64,000 bases of DNA from Fuscovulum blasticum DSM 2131. Its GTDB lineage: Bacteria; Pseudomonadota; Alphaproteobacteria; Rhodobacterales; Rhodobacteraceae. The position numbers and the translations under genes are program-made. Below the pieces are notes generated by a model. The model made no database searches. It was given only the letters and a program-made list of their open reading frames with translations, and was not told where the DNA came from. The stretch covers positions 62,001 through 126,000 of the forward strand of contig NZ_PZKE01000009.1 in NCBI RefSeq assembly GCF_003034965.1, given 5' to 3'. Positions 53,200-62,141 of this stretch are shown in pieces (the stretch's first letter is position 1; every line of letters starts with the position of its first letter).

Positions 53200-55260
53200 T
53201 TACGCGGGCCGGGTTGGGGCGTCAAGGGGGAAAAGGGCCGCTGCGGGATCGGCCGCCTCGCGCGCGACCCTTGGGCGGCCGCTGGCGGTGACGGTCACGG
53301 TGGCCTCGACGAACATCCGCTGGCCTTCGATGTCCACCTCGCGCAGGTCACGGCTGGCCTCGATCCGCAGGTCCATGGCGCCGGCCAGCCGGGCGCGGGC
53401 CTCGGCCTCGGCGCGCAGGGCGGTTTCCATCGCGTCCAGCGCGGCGTCGCGGTCGCCCCAGGCGCGGGGGCCTTCGGGCAGATGCGCGACAAAGCGCCCT
53501 TGCGCGGGCGAGGTGACAAGCCCCGACACTCGCTGGCTGACCTGCCCCGCCACCGCGCCGATGGCATTGGCCACGCCGGCATGTTCGGGCAGGATCATGT
53601 CGCAGCCCAGCCGTTCCCCCACGGCGCCGTAATAGGACGGGGCCGAGGCGCCCAGGCCGATGACCGGCACCGCCAGCCGCGCGGTCAGTTCCACCACGCC
53701 GCGGTGGCGGTGCAGCCCGGCCGTGGTCAGCCGGTGGCGGGCCAGCGTCACCGGATCTTCGCCCGCAAAGCCGGGATCTTCGGCGAAGGCGGCTTCCAGC
53801 AGGCAATCGGCGGTCTGCTGGGTGACCTGATCGACGATGCGCCGCGCCAGCGGCTCGGGCCCGTCGGCGAACCGCTCTCCCGCGCCGGTGCGGCGGCGGG
53901 CCAGCAGGCGCACCGCCTTTTCCGCCGCCAGCCCGTCCCAGGCCTGCAGGCGGCCCAGCACATGGCTGGCGTCCGACGGCGTGACCCCCGAGATCATCAC
54001 CAGCCCGCGCGCCACCAGCCGTTCCAGCGCCGCCGCCTCAAGCCGGCTGGTCAGCGCCTGGCCCAGCGGCATGGCGGTAGTGATCCGCGCCAGCACCGTT
54101 TCCTCACGCGCGGTCAGCCCGCCCGCCTGCGCCCCGGCCATGGGCAGCACGAAGCGGCCGTCGAATTCGCCCGCGGTTTCGGTGGACAGCCAGCGGTCCA
54201 GCGCCGTGTGCACCATCGGCCCATGGTCCACCGCCAGAAGCGAAACCGGAATCAGCCGCCGCGGCCCCAGCCGCAGCCCGCCGGTCAGCCCCTCGGTCAG
54301 CAGATGCACCTCGCTGTCGCCGCCCAGGCCGGTGGTGCGCATCGCCACGGCTTCCACCATGGTGCGGAAGCCGCCGACGCGGGCGCCCTGCGGATCAATC
54401 TCGGGCAGGCCGTCCTTGAGCAGCGCCACGTCGGTGGTGGTGCCGCCGATGTCGCTGACCAGCGCATCCTTCGCCCCGGTCAGCCAGCGCGCGCCCACGA
54501 TGCTGGCGGCCGGGCCGGAAAGGATGGTCTCGATCGGCCGCTCGCGCACCATGGCCGCCGAAATCAGCGCGCCGTCGCCGCGCACCACCATCAGCGGTGC
54601 CGCGATCCCCACCAGCGCCAGATGCCGTTCGCAGGCGGCGACCAGCCGGTCGATCATGCCGATCAGCCGCGCGTTCAGCACCGCCGTCAGCGCCCGTTTC
54701 GGCCCGTTCAACTGCGCCGAAAGTTCATGGCTGCAGGTGACCGGGCGGCCTGTGGCCTGACGGATGGCGGTGCGCACCGCCACCTCATGCGCGGGGTTGC
54801 GGGTGGCGAACCGCCCCGCCACCGCATAGCCCATGACCGAAGCTCCCAACTCGGCAACCGCCGCCGTCAGCGCGGCCAGGTCCAGCGGCCGCGCCTCAAG
54901 CCCGGCGTGGCTGTGGCCGCCGGTGATGCGGATCACCGGGTCACCCTTCAGCGCCTCGGCCAGACCGGCGCGCGCCAGATCGTCGTCATCGAAGCCGATC
55001 GCCACCAGCGCCACCCGGCCGCCCTGGCCTTCGACCAGCGCATTGGTGGCCAGCGTGGTGGACAGCGACACCAGCGCCACATCCGCCGCCGCAATGCCCG
55101 AAGCCGCCAGCGCCGCATCCACCGCGCCGCCGATGCCCACCGCCAGATCGTGCCGCGTGGTCAGTGCCTTGGCCTTGCCAAGGATGCGGTTCGCCGCCTC
55201 GTCAAGGATCACCGCATCGGTATAGGTGCCGCCGGTATCCACGCCCAGGAAATATGCCAT
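53200..55260 (-). CDS. Hydantoinase/oxoprolinase family protein, HyuA subunit
   Basis: A 686-aa ATP-dependent hydantoinase-A-type protein. The ASKHA nucleotide-binding start AYFLGVDTGGTYTDAVILDE, then STTLATNALVEGQGGRV, the central LSGPAASIVGARWL with VSDIGGTTTDVALL, and GLGASAPSYYGAVGERLG near the C-terminus are typical. Members open 5-membered lactams or N-methylhydantoin, or carboxylate ketones. No HyuB partner is adjacent. Start ATG 55260 with a weak ribosome site. The gene is shortly after the tRNA-Met 5' end on the same strand. Confidence 0.88.
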   Translation of the reverse strand: MAYFLGVDTGGTYTDAVILDEAANRILGKAKALTTRHDLAVGIGGAVDAALAASGIAAADVALVSLSTTLATNALVEGQGGRVALVAIGFDDDDLARAGLAEALKGDPVIRITGGHSHAGLEARPLDLAALTAAVAELGASVMGYAVAGRFATRNPAHEVAVRTAIRQATGRPVTCSHELSAQLNGPKRALTAVLNARLIGMIDRLVAACERHLALVGIAAPLMVVRGDGALISAAMVRERPIETILSGPAASIVGARWLTGAKDALVSDIGGTTTDVALLKDGLPEIDPQGARVGGFRTMVEAVAMRTTGLGGDSEVHLLTEGLTGGLRLGPRRLIPVSLLAVDHGPMVHTALDRWLSTETAGEFDGRFVLPMAGAQAGGLTAREETVLARITTAMPLGQALTSRLEAAALERLVARGLVMISGVTPSDASHVLGRLQAWDGLAAEKAVRLLARRRTGAGERFADGPEPLARRIVDQVTQQTADCLLEAAFAEDPGFAGEDPVTLARHRLTTAGLHRHRGVVELTARLAVPVIGLGASAPSYYGAVGERLGCDMILPEHAGVANAIGAVAGQVSQRVSGLVTSPAQGRFVAHLPEGPRAWGDRDAALDAMETALRAEAEARARLAGAMDLRIEASRDLREVDIEGQRMFVEATVTVTASGRPRVAREAADPAAALFPLDAPTRPA

Positions 55261-55352
55261 CGTCCGCCGCTTTCGCCCCAGTTCCCCTTCAGCTAGCCCG
55301 CAGGGCGCCAAAGGTCACCCCCGGATACGACATATCGGGTCGCGGACCGGCG

Positions 55353-56621
55353 CTAGGGGCGGCGGGCGGCGCGCTTGCGGGCATGGACCGGGGGAATTCC
55401 CAACTGGCCGCGATATTTGGCCACCGTGCGCCGGGCCAGTGGCGTGCCCGCCCCGGCCAGCGCCTGCGCCAGCGCATCATCGGTCAGCGGCTGCGCGGCA
55501 TCTTCGGCCGCCACCAGCCGCGCCAGCGCCTCGTGCAGGGCAGCGGCGGCGGGGCCGTCTTCCTGCCCCACCGCCTGTGAGAACAGCGCCCGCAGCCACC
55601 AGGTGCCGCGCGGCGTATCCACCGCCGCCCCGGCCACGACGCGGCTGACGGTGGTGCGGTGAACGTCCACCGCTTCGGCCACTTCGGCCATCCGCATCGG
55701 CACAAGCGCGCCAAGCCCCTGTTCCAGCGCCGCGGCCTGCCGCCGCAGGATTTCCCGCGCGACCTTCAGCAAGGTGGCATTGCGCCCCTCGACCAGCCGG
55801 ATCAGCGCCCGCGCCTCGGCCCGGCCGGGCCCCTGCCCCAGCGAAAGGGACGGCAGCGCCCCGCGATTGAGCGCCACTTCCCACCCGGCCGGACCGCGCC
55901 GCACCGTCAGGTCAGGTTCGGCCACGGGGGCGGCACCATGGGCAAAGCGGGCGCCGGGCTTGGGGTCATAGCGGCGCAGCCGCTGGATGGCGCGCAGCAC
56001 CTGATCTTCGGTGCAGCCCAGCGCCCGGGCGATTCGCCCGATTTCACCCTGGGCCACCAGCGGCAGGCGGTCCAGAACCCCGGCCATCACGCCATCCAGT
56101 TCGCCCGCCTCGAAGGCCTGCAGGCGCAGACATTCCGCCAGATTGCGCGCGAACAGGCCCGTCGGCTCCAGGCGTTGCACCTGCGCCAGCACCGCCTCGG
56201 CCTCGGGCAGGGGCACCCCGACCTCGGCCGCGATCTCGTCAAGCGGGCGGGTCAGCCAGCCGGCCGGCGCCAGCGCCTCGGCCAGCATCTCGGCCACGCG
56301 CAGGGCACGGGGGGGCAGCCGCAGCGCCGCGATGCCCGCGGCCACATGCGCCGCCAGACTTGGCCCCGCATCGGCAACCTCAACCACACCGTCACCACCG
56401 CCACCGCGCATCTGCGCCAGCGCATGGCCCCAGCGCGGCAGCCATTCCTGCACCACCGGGGGCGGTTCCACCACCAGCGCGGGCAGTTCGGCGGCCTGTT
56501 CTTCAAGAAAGCGGGTCAGGCCGGCGGCATCGGCCCGCAACACCCGGATCGCCACCGAAAGCGAGGTGTTGAGCGACAGCCGCTGCGTTTGCGCAATGCT
56601 GATGCGGGTGCGTGACTTCAT
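55353..56621 (-). CDS. rpoN: RNA polymerase sigma-54 factor
   Basis: A 422-aa alternative sigma factor. Region I is QTQRLSLNTSLSVAIRVLRADAAGLTRFLEEQ (glutamine/leucine-rich, activator interaction). The core-binding region is about 110-300. The helix-turn-helix AEVAEAVDVHRTTVSRVV and the RpoN box ARRTVAKYRGQLGIP at the C-terminus read the -24/-12 promoter. It is shorter than typical RpoN of about 480 aa because region II is nearly absent. Rhodobacter relatives carry several rpoN copies, so this could be one of them. No enhancer-binding protein gene is adjacent. Confidence 0.92.
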   Translation of the reverse strand: MKSRTRISIAQTQRLSLNTSLSVAIRVLRADAAGLTRFLEEQAAELPALVVEPPPVVQEWLPRWGHALAQMRGGGGDGVVEVADAGPSLAAHVAAGIAALRLPPRALRVAEMLAEALAPAGWLTRPLDEIAAEVGVPLPEAEAVLAQVQRLEPTGLFARNLAECLRLQAFEAGELDGVMAGVLDRLPLVAQGEIGRIARALGCTEDQVLRAIQRLRRYDPKPGARFAHGAAPVAEPDLTVRRGPAGWEVALNRGALPSLSLGQGPGRAEARALIRLVEGRNATLLKVAREILRRQAAALEQGLGALVPMRMAEVAEAVDVHRTTVSRVVAGAAVDTPRGTWWLRALFSQAVGQEDGPAAAALHEALARLVAAEDAAQPLTDDALAQALAGAGTPLARRTVAKYRGQLGIPPVHARKRAARRP

Positions 56622-56720
56622 CCCCGCCAGCCTATGCCAGCCGATCCCCAAAGAAAACGTTGATGCGGGGCTGGGGCGCACCGCTGGCCTTCCGCGCGGC
56701 ACGGGGCTACCACTTGCGGC

Positions 56721-58922
56721 ATGATGCCCGCCGCCCCCTTTCCGCTGGTGCGCGACCTTGTCCTTGTGGGCGGGGGCCATGCACATGCGCTGGTGCTGCG
56801 GTCCTGGGCGATGGACCCGCTGCCCGGCGTGCGGCTGACCGTCATCAACCCCGGCCCCGCCGCGCCCTATACCGGCATGTTGCCCGGCCTGATCGCCGGC
56901 CATTACGCCCGGGACGAGATCATGATCGACCTGGTCCGGCTGGCCCGCTACGCCGGGGCGCGGGTGATCCTGTCGCGCGCCACCGGGCTGGACCTGGCCG
57001 CCCGCTGCGTGCTGCTGAACAACCGCCCGCCGCTGGCTTTCGACGTGGCTTCGGTCGACATCGGCATCGGGTCGGGCCTGCCCGACATTCCGGGCTATGA
57101 CGAACACGCGGTCGCGGCCAAGCCGCTGGGTCATTACGCCGATGCGTGGGAGGCGTTTGTCGCCCGCAAGCTGCCCGCGCCACGGCTGGTGATCCTTGGC
57201 GCCGGGGTGGGCGGGGTGGAACTGGCGCTGGCATCGGCCCACCGGCTGCGGGCCGGCGGGGCCGAGCCGCAGATCACCCTGATCGAACGCGCCGAGGCCG
57301 CGCTGCCGAACATTGGCCGCGCCGCCCGCGCCACGCTGTTGCGCCACGCGCAGGCGGCCGGCATCGCCTTTCGCACCGGCACCACGGCCCGCGCCATTGG
57401 CCCCGGCACCGTTACCCTGTCCAGCGGCGAAACCCTGCCGTCCGATTTCACCCTGGCCGTCGCCGGCACCCAGCCGCAGCCCTGGCTGGCGCAGACCGGG
57501 CTGGCCAGCCTGGACGGTTTTCTGGTGGTCGGCCCCACGCTGCAAACCTCGGACCCGGCGATCTTTGCGGCGGGCGATTGCGCCCACCTGTCCCATGCCC
57601 CGCGCCCCAAGGCCGGGGTCTTTGCCGTGCGCGAGGCGCCGGTGCTGCTGGCCAACCTGCGCGCCGCGCTGACCGGGGGGCCGATGCGAGCCTACCACCC
57701 GCAGCGCGATTATCTGAAACTGGTCTCGACCGGCGGCCGGGGCGCGGTGGCCGACAAGTTCGGTCTGCGCAGCGGGGGCGGCTGGCTGTGGCGGCTGAAA
57801 GACCGGATCGACCGCCGCTTCATGGCGATGTTCGCCGACTATCCGGCGATGCCGGCACCGGCGCTGCCAGACCCCGCGCCGCAGGGGCTGGCGCAGGCGA
57901 TGGGCGACAAGCCGCTGTGTGGCGGCTGCGGGGCCAAGGTGGGCCCGGCGGCGCTGCGGGCCGCGCTGGCCAGCCTGCCCGCGCCGCAGCGGCCCGATGT
58001 GCTGTCCGGCCCCGGTGACGATGCCGCCCTGCTGCGCGCGGCCCGGGGCGTGCAGGCACTGACAACCGACCATCTGCGCGCCTTCACCAACGACCCGCGA
58101 CTGATGGCACGCCTTGCCGCCGTTCATGCGCTTGGCGACATCTGGGCGATGGGCGCCGCCCCGCAGGCCGCGCTGGCGCAGATCACCCTGCCCCGCCTGT
58201 CAGAGCCGCTGCAAACCCGCAGCCTGGCCGAGATCATGGAGGAGGCGGCGCAGGTATTCCGGGCCGCCGGGGCCGATCTGGTGGGGGGCCATACCTCGAC
58301 CGGGGACGAGTTGACGATCGGCTTTACCGTCACCGGGCTGGCTGACCGGCCGGTGCCCAAGGCCGGCGCCCGCCCCGGCGATGCGATCCTGCTGACCAAG
58401 GCCATTGGCAGCGGCACCATCCTGGCCGCCGAAATGGCGCTGGCCCGCGTGCCGGGCCTGATTCTGGGCGAGGCGGTGGTGACCTGCCTTGCCGCCATGG
58501 CACGGCCGCTGGGGCCTGCGGCGGAAATCCTGGCGCCGGTGGCCCACGCCATGACCGATGTCACCGGCTTTGGCCTTGCGGGGCATCTGCTGGAAATCCT
58601 TCAGGCCTCGGGCGTTTCGGCCCGGATCGACCTGCGCGCCGTGCCCATGCTGCCCGGCGCGGTGGTGCTGGCCGGGGCGGGTCAGGCGTCCAGCCTTGCG
58701 CCCGCCAACCGCGCCGCGATCGACTGGCTGGTTGACGCCCCGCCCGGCCCCGAAACCGACCTGCTGTTCGATCCGCAAACCTGCGGCGGCCTTCTGGCCT
58801 GCGTGCCAGCCGATCAGGCCGATGCGCTGCTGGCCCGGTTGCGGGCGGCGGGCGATGGCGTTGCGGTCCGCATCGGCACCGTGACCGAAGGCCCGCCGAA
58901 ACTGGTTGTCAGCCGGTCCTGA
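56721..58922 (+). CDS. selD: NADH-dehydrogenase-like flavoprotein fused to selenide, water dikinase
   Basis: A 733-aa fusion. Residues 1 to about 385 form a two-dinucleotide-domain FAD oxidoreductase (LVLVGGGHAHALVLR, LVILGAGVGGVELALA, PAIFAAGDCAHL). From about 394 is SelD, which makes selenophosphate from selenide and ATP. Its catalytic site is C400-GG-C403-GA-K406, with Cys rather than selenocysteine; GPGDDAALL, DVTGFGLAGHLLE and FDPQTCGGLLA follow. The fused oxidoreductase is a known arrangement and may supply reduced selenium. ATG 56721 or 56724. Convergent with mnmH, six bases apart. Confidence 0.92.
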   Translation: MMPAAPFPLVRDLVLVGGGHAHALVLRSWAMDPLPGVRLTVINPGPAAPYTGMLPGLIAGHYARDEIMIDLVRLARYAGARVILSRATGLDLAARCVLLNNRPPLAFDVASVDIGIGSGLPDIPGYDEHAVAAKPLGHYADAWEAFVARKLPAPRLVILGAGVGGVELALASAHRLRAGGAEPQITLIERAEAALPNIGRAARATLLRHAQAAGIAFRTGTTARAIGPGTVTLSSGETLPSDFTLAVAGTQPQPWLAQTGLASLDGFLVVGPTLQTSDPAIFAAGDCAHLSHAPRPKAGVFAVREAPVLLANLRAALTGGPMRAYHPQRDYLKLVSTGGRGAVADKFGLRSGGGWLWRLKDRIDRRFMAMFADYPAMPAPALPDPAPQGLAQAMGDKPLCGGCGAKVGPAALRAALASLPAPQRPDVLSGPGDDAALLRAARGVQALTTDHLRAFTNDPRLMARLAAVHALGDIWAMGAAPQAALAQITLPRLSEPLQTRSLAEIMEEAAQVFRAAGADLVGGHTSTGDELTIGFTVTGLADRPVPKAGARPGDAILLTKAIGSGTILAAEMALARVPGLILGEAVVTCLAAMARPLGPAAEILAPVAHAMTDVTGFGLAGHLLEILQASGVSARIDLRAVPMLPGAVVLAGAGQASSLAPANRAAIDWLVDAPPGPETDLLFDPQTCGGLLACVPADQADALLARLRAAGDGVAVRIGTVTEGPPKLVVSRS

Positions 58923-58928
58923 CCCCGG

Positions 58929-59993
58929 TCAATCTGCCCCTTTGCGCGATACCTGCCAAACCGCCTTGGCCACCCGGTCGGCCAGCGCCGCCAGATCGGC
59001 CGGGGCCAGCCCGCCGGCCTCAACCTCAACCACCGGCACGGCCATACGGGCGCGGTGCTTTTCATAGCGCGGGTCATAGTGCCGGGCCATCAGACCCCCG
59101 GCCAGAGCGGCGAAATCGCCCTCGGCCGCCACCCCGCGCCAGTCTTCGATCACCTCGGCCGGGTGCAGGGGGCGCAACTGGTTCAACACCGCCGCCAGAC
59201 GCGCGGGATCGGCGGTCACATCGCGATAGGCCCGCGCCAGATAGTCCGCCCGCGCCGCCAGCGGCGCCCGGATCGCCACCCGTGGCGCGGCGATCATCGC
59301 CTGCCACAGACGCCCGGGCAACCGGCGGTCGCCCACCTTGCTGCTTTCGGCTTCCACCACCACCGGGCGGGCCGGGTCAAGCGCGGCCAGACCATAGGCC
59401 AGCCGCGCCTCAAAGGTTTTCTGCGAAGGCTGCGGTCCCATCGCGCCGAACAGCGATCCGCGATGGTTCGCCATCGCTTCCAGATCCAGCACCTGCACGC
59501 CGCGCGCGGCCAGCAGGGCCAGCACCTCTGTCTTGGCCGAGCCGGTGTTCCCGTCCAGCACCACCACGGGCGACGGAACCGGCCGGTCCTGCACCGCCTG
59601 CACCACCAGCCCGCGCCACGCCTTGTAACCGCCGGCAATGGTTTCCACCCGCCAGCCGATCTGCGACAGGATCGAGGCGAAAGAGCCCGACCGTTGCCCG
59701 CCCCGCCAGCAATAGACCAGCGGGCGCCAGCCGCCGGGCTTGTCGGCCAGGGGGCCTTCCAGATGCCGCGCCGCGTTCCGCGCCACCAGCGCGGCGCCCA
59801 GCTTGCGGGCGGTGAAGGGGCTGACCTGCTTGTAGATCGTGCCCACCCGCGCCCGTTCGGCATCATCCAGCACGGGCAGGCTGATCGCGCCGGGAATGTG
59901 ATCCTCGGCAAATTCGGCGGGCGCGCGCACGTCGATCACATCGTCGAAGCCCAGATCGGCAATCTGGCGCAGCGAGGCAAGCGTGATCGCCAT
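58929..59993 (-). CDS. mnmH: tRNA 2-selenouridine synthase
   Basis: A 354-aa enzyme replacing sulfur by selenium in the wobble 2-thiouridine of Glu, Gln and Lys tRNAs, using selenophosphate. The N-terminal rhodanese domain ends with the catalytic Cys95 (VYCWRGGQRSGSFA). A P-loop GNTGSAKT (148-155) and HRGSLFGAMG follow. The start is ATG 59993. It lies opposite selD, so the two supply this modification together. It starts 10 bases after the argE stop on the same strand. Confidence 0.93.
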   Translation of the reverse strand: MAITLASLRQIADLGFDDVIDVRAPAEFAEDHIPGAISLPVLDDAERARVGTIYKQVSPFTARKLGAALVARNAARHLEGPLADKPGGWRPLVYCWRGGQRSGSFASILSQIGWRVETIAGGYKAWRGLVVQAVQDRPVPSPVVVLDGNTGSAKTEVLALLAARGVQVLDLEAMANHRGSLFGAMGPQPSQKTFEARLAYGLAALDPARPVVVEAESSKVGDRRLPGRLWQAMIAAPRVAIRAPLAARADYLARAYRDVTADPARLAAVLNQLRPLHPAEVIEDWRGVAAEGDFAALAGGLMARHYDPRYEKHRARMAVPVVEVEAGGLAPADLAALADRVAKAVWQVSRKGAD

Positions 59994-60003
59994 GCGCCGC
60001 GCC

Positions 60004-61164
60004 TTACGCCGGAAGCCCGGCTTCCAGCCGGTCCAGCAGCGCGGCCAACATGGCATCGCAGCGGGCAAGCTGTTCGACGGTGACGAATTCATCGGGCTTG
60101 TGGCCCTGCGCCATGCTGCCGGGGCCGCAGATCACGGTGGGCACGCCCAGCCGGGCGTCGAACAGGCCGCCTTCGGTGCCGAAGGCCACCTTGATGGTGC
60201 CGTTCGCCCCGGTCAGCGACTGCACGAAGCGCACCACGGCGGCATCGGTGGGGGTGCCAAGGCCGGGGTAATCCCACAGGCGTTCGACGCGGATTTCGGC
60301 TTCGGGAAAGCTGTCGCGCAGGGGGACGACAATCGCTTCGGCCCCGGCGCGAAGTTCGTCGATCAGCGCCGCCACATCTACGCCCGCCAGCGAACGTATC
60401 TCGAAATCGACCACCGCGCTGTTCGGCACGATGTTGACCTGCACGCCGCCCGACATCTTGCCGGCGTGAAGGGTGGTATAGGGCACGTCATAATCACCGT
60501 CGAACGGGCCTTCGGCGGCCACGCGGGCCTGAACGGCGCGGATAACGCCGATGAAATCGGCCGCCAGATGCAGCGCGTTCAGCGCCAGCGGGGCCAGCGC
60601 GGAATGACCTTCGCGCCCGATGCAGGTGGCGCGCAGGGCGACCTTGCCCTTGTGGCCGGTGGCAACCTGCATCCCGGTGGGTTCGCCCACGATGCACATG
60701 GCGGGGCGGACCGGCGCGCCTTGCAGCAGATCAACCAGCGAGCGCACGCCCATGCAGCCGATTTCCTCATCATAAGACAGCGCCAGATGCAGCGGCACCT
60801 TCAGCGGGCGCTTCGCGGCGGCCAGCGTGGCGGCGATGGTGCTGGCGACAAAGCCCTTCATGTCGGTGGTGCCCCGGCCGTAAAGGCGGCCGCCGTCTTC
60901 GGTCAGGGCAAAGGGCGGGCGGGTCCAGGTCTGGCCTTCCACCGGCACCACATCGGTATGGCCCGAGAGCATGACACCGCCCCGGTCCTGCGGGCCGACC
61001 GTGGCCCAGAGGTTGGCCTTGCCCCCCGTGGCATCGGGCACCAGCCGGGCCGCGATGCCCGCTTCGGCCAGAAGCCCCGCCACATAATCCATCAGCGCCC
61101 GGTTGGGATTGGCGCTGACGGTATCGAAGGCGATCAGCCGTTCAAGGATGGCACGGGTCTGCAT
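60004..61164 (-). CDS. argE: Acetylornithine deacetylase
   Basis: A 386-aa M20-family metallopeptidase. Metal-binding motifs are SGHTDVVPVEG, GRGTTDMKGFVA, SYDEEIGCMGVRSL and GEPTGMQVATGHKG. FGTEGGLFDARLGVPTVICGPGSMAQGHKPDEFV is the C-terminal site. It hydrolyses N-acetylornithine in arginine synthesis. ATG 61164 has AGGAA upstream, and GTG 61170 is a weaker alternative. The related succinyl-diaminopimelate desuccinylase is less likely given the ArgE-type EPTGM and GTDM contexts. Confidence 0.88.
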   Translation of the reverse strand: MQTRAILERLIAFDTVSANPNRALMDYVAGLLAEAGIAARLVPDATGGKANLWATVGPQDRGGVMLSGHTDVVPVEGQTWTRPPFALTEDGGRLYGRGTTDMKGFVASTIAATLAAAKRPLKVPLHLALSYDEEIGCMGVRSLVDLLQGAPVRPAMCIVGEPTGMQVATGHKGKVALRATCIGREGHSALAPLALNALHLAADFIGVIRAVQARVAAEGPFDGDYDVPYTTLHAGKMSGGVQVNIVPNSAVVDFEIRSLAGVDVAALIDELRAGAEAIVVPLRDSFPEAEIRVERLWDYPGLGTPTDAAVVRFVQSLTGANGTIKVAFGTEGGLFDARLGVPTVICGPGSMAQGHKPDEFVTVEQLARCDAMLAALLDRLEAGLPA

Positions 61165-61302
61165 GGGCACGGTTCCTGAGCTTCTGCTCCCCGTGCTAAC
61201 GCGAAGCCGCGCCGCGCGAAAGGGCCGGGGCGGAAAGTCCTGACTGGCAGGCCGGCGGCAGACTTGGCATTGTGGCGCCAACCCCAGCCGCCCGAGACCG
61301 AG

Positions 61303-62010
61303 ATGAACCCTTCGCTTGCGCTGATCGCCGCCCTTGCCGTTGCCGCCCTGCCCCCGGCCGCCCAGGCCGAGGAGGCGGCGACCGGCAAGGTGGGCACGCT
61401 GAACCTGGCGGCCCGGCTTTACGCCCATGCGCTGGCCACCGACGATGCGCTGGCGGCAGTCACGGCGTTCCGGCTGGCCAGCGGTGTGGCGCTGCGGCAG
61501 GCCGACGGCTGGAACCGAACCACCGAAGCCGCGACCGGGGCCGAGCTGCCGGGCGAACCGGCGCCTGCCGACACGGCGCAAGCGGGGACGGACGCGGCAC
61601 GGGGCTTTTCCGCGCTGGCGCTGATCACCGGGCAGGCGGCAGAATCGACCCGCGAAATCGCGGCGGGCGATGACGAGCTGGCGCTGATGGTCGAGGATGC
61701 CGTGGCCGATACCGCGCGCGGCCGGATCGGCGGCGCGAATCAGGCGGTGGCGACCCTGGCGCCCGGCAAGAAGGACATCTGGGAAATCCCCTTCGCCGGG
61801 CAGGAACAGGCCGAGATCGGCATCTTTGGCGATGGCAGCGGCGGGCTGGGCTGGATGGTGGCCGATGCGAAGGGCGTGCCGGTCTGCGTTGACCCCTATT
61901 CGGACCAGCCGCTTTACTGCAGCTTCACCCCGGCCGAGAACGCCTTTTACACCGTCACCGTGATCAGCCGCGCCGATGTGGACGGGCAGTATCTGCTGGC
62001 CACCAACTGA
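61303..62010 (+). CDS. Secreted protein of unknown function, paralogue 1
   Basis: A 235-aa exported protein with signal peptide MNPSLALIAALAVAALPPAAQA. A helical region (LNLAARLYAHALATDDALAAVTAFRLASG) is followed by a linker and then a beta-rich C-terminal domain with RGRIGGANQAV and KKDIWEIPFAGQEQAEIGIFGDG. VCVDPYSDQPLYCSFTP and YTVTVISRADVDGQYLLATN end it. The C-terminal part resembles pre-peptidase (PPC-like) domains. Two Cys in the C-terminal part probably form a disulfide. The next gene is a paralogue. No family name assigned. Confidence 0.75.
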   Translation: MNPSLALIAALAVAALPPAAQAEEAATGKVGTLNLAARLYAHALATDDALAAVTAFRLASGVALRQADGWNRTTEAATGAELPGEPAPADTAQAGTDAARGFSALALITGQAAESTREIAAGDDELALMVEDAVADTARGRIGGANQAVATLAPGKKDIWEIPFAGQEQAEIGIFGDGSGGLGWMVADAKGVPVCVDPYSDQPLYCSFTPAENAFYTVTVISRADVDGQYLLATN

Positions 62011-62141
62011 CCCCGGTTTCGGGCCGCCCGGCCCGGATGACGATATTTGTCACCCGTTGCCCGCTTTTCAAACGCATATCCGGCTGTCACATTCCCTGCA
62101 GGCAGCCCTTCCGCCAAGGTATTTCACCACAGGACAGAACC

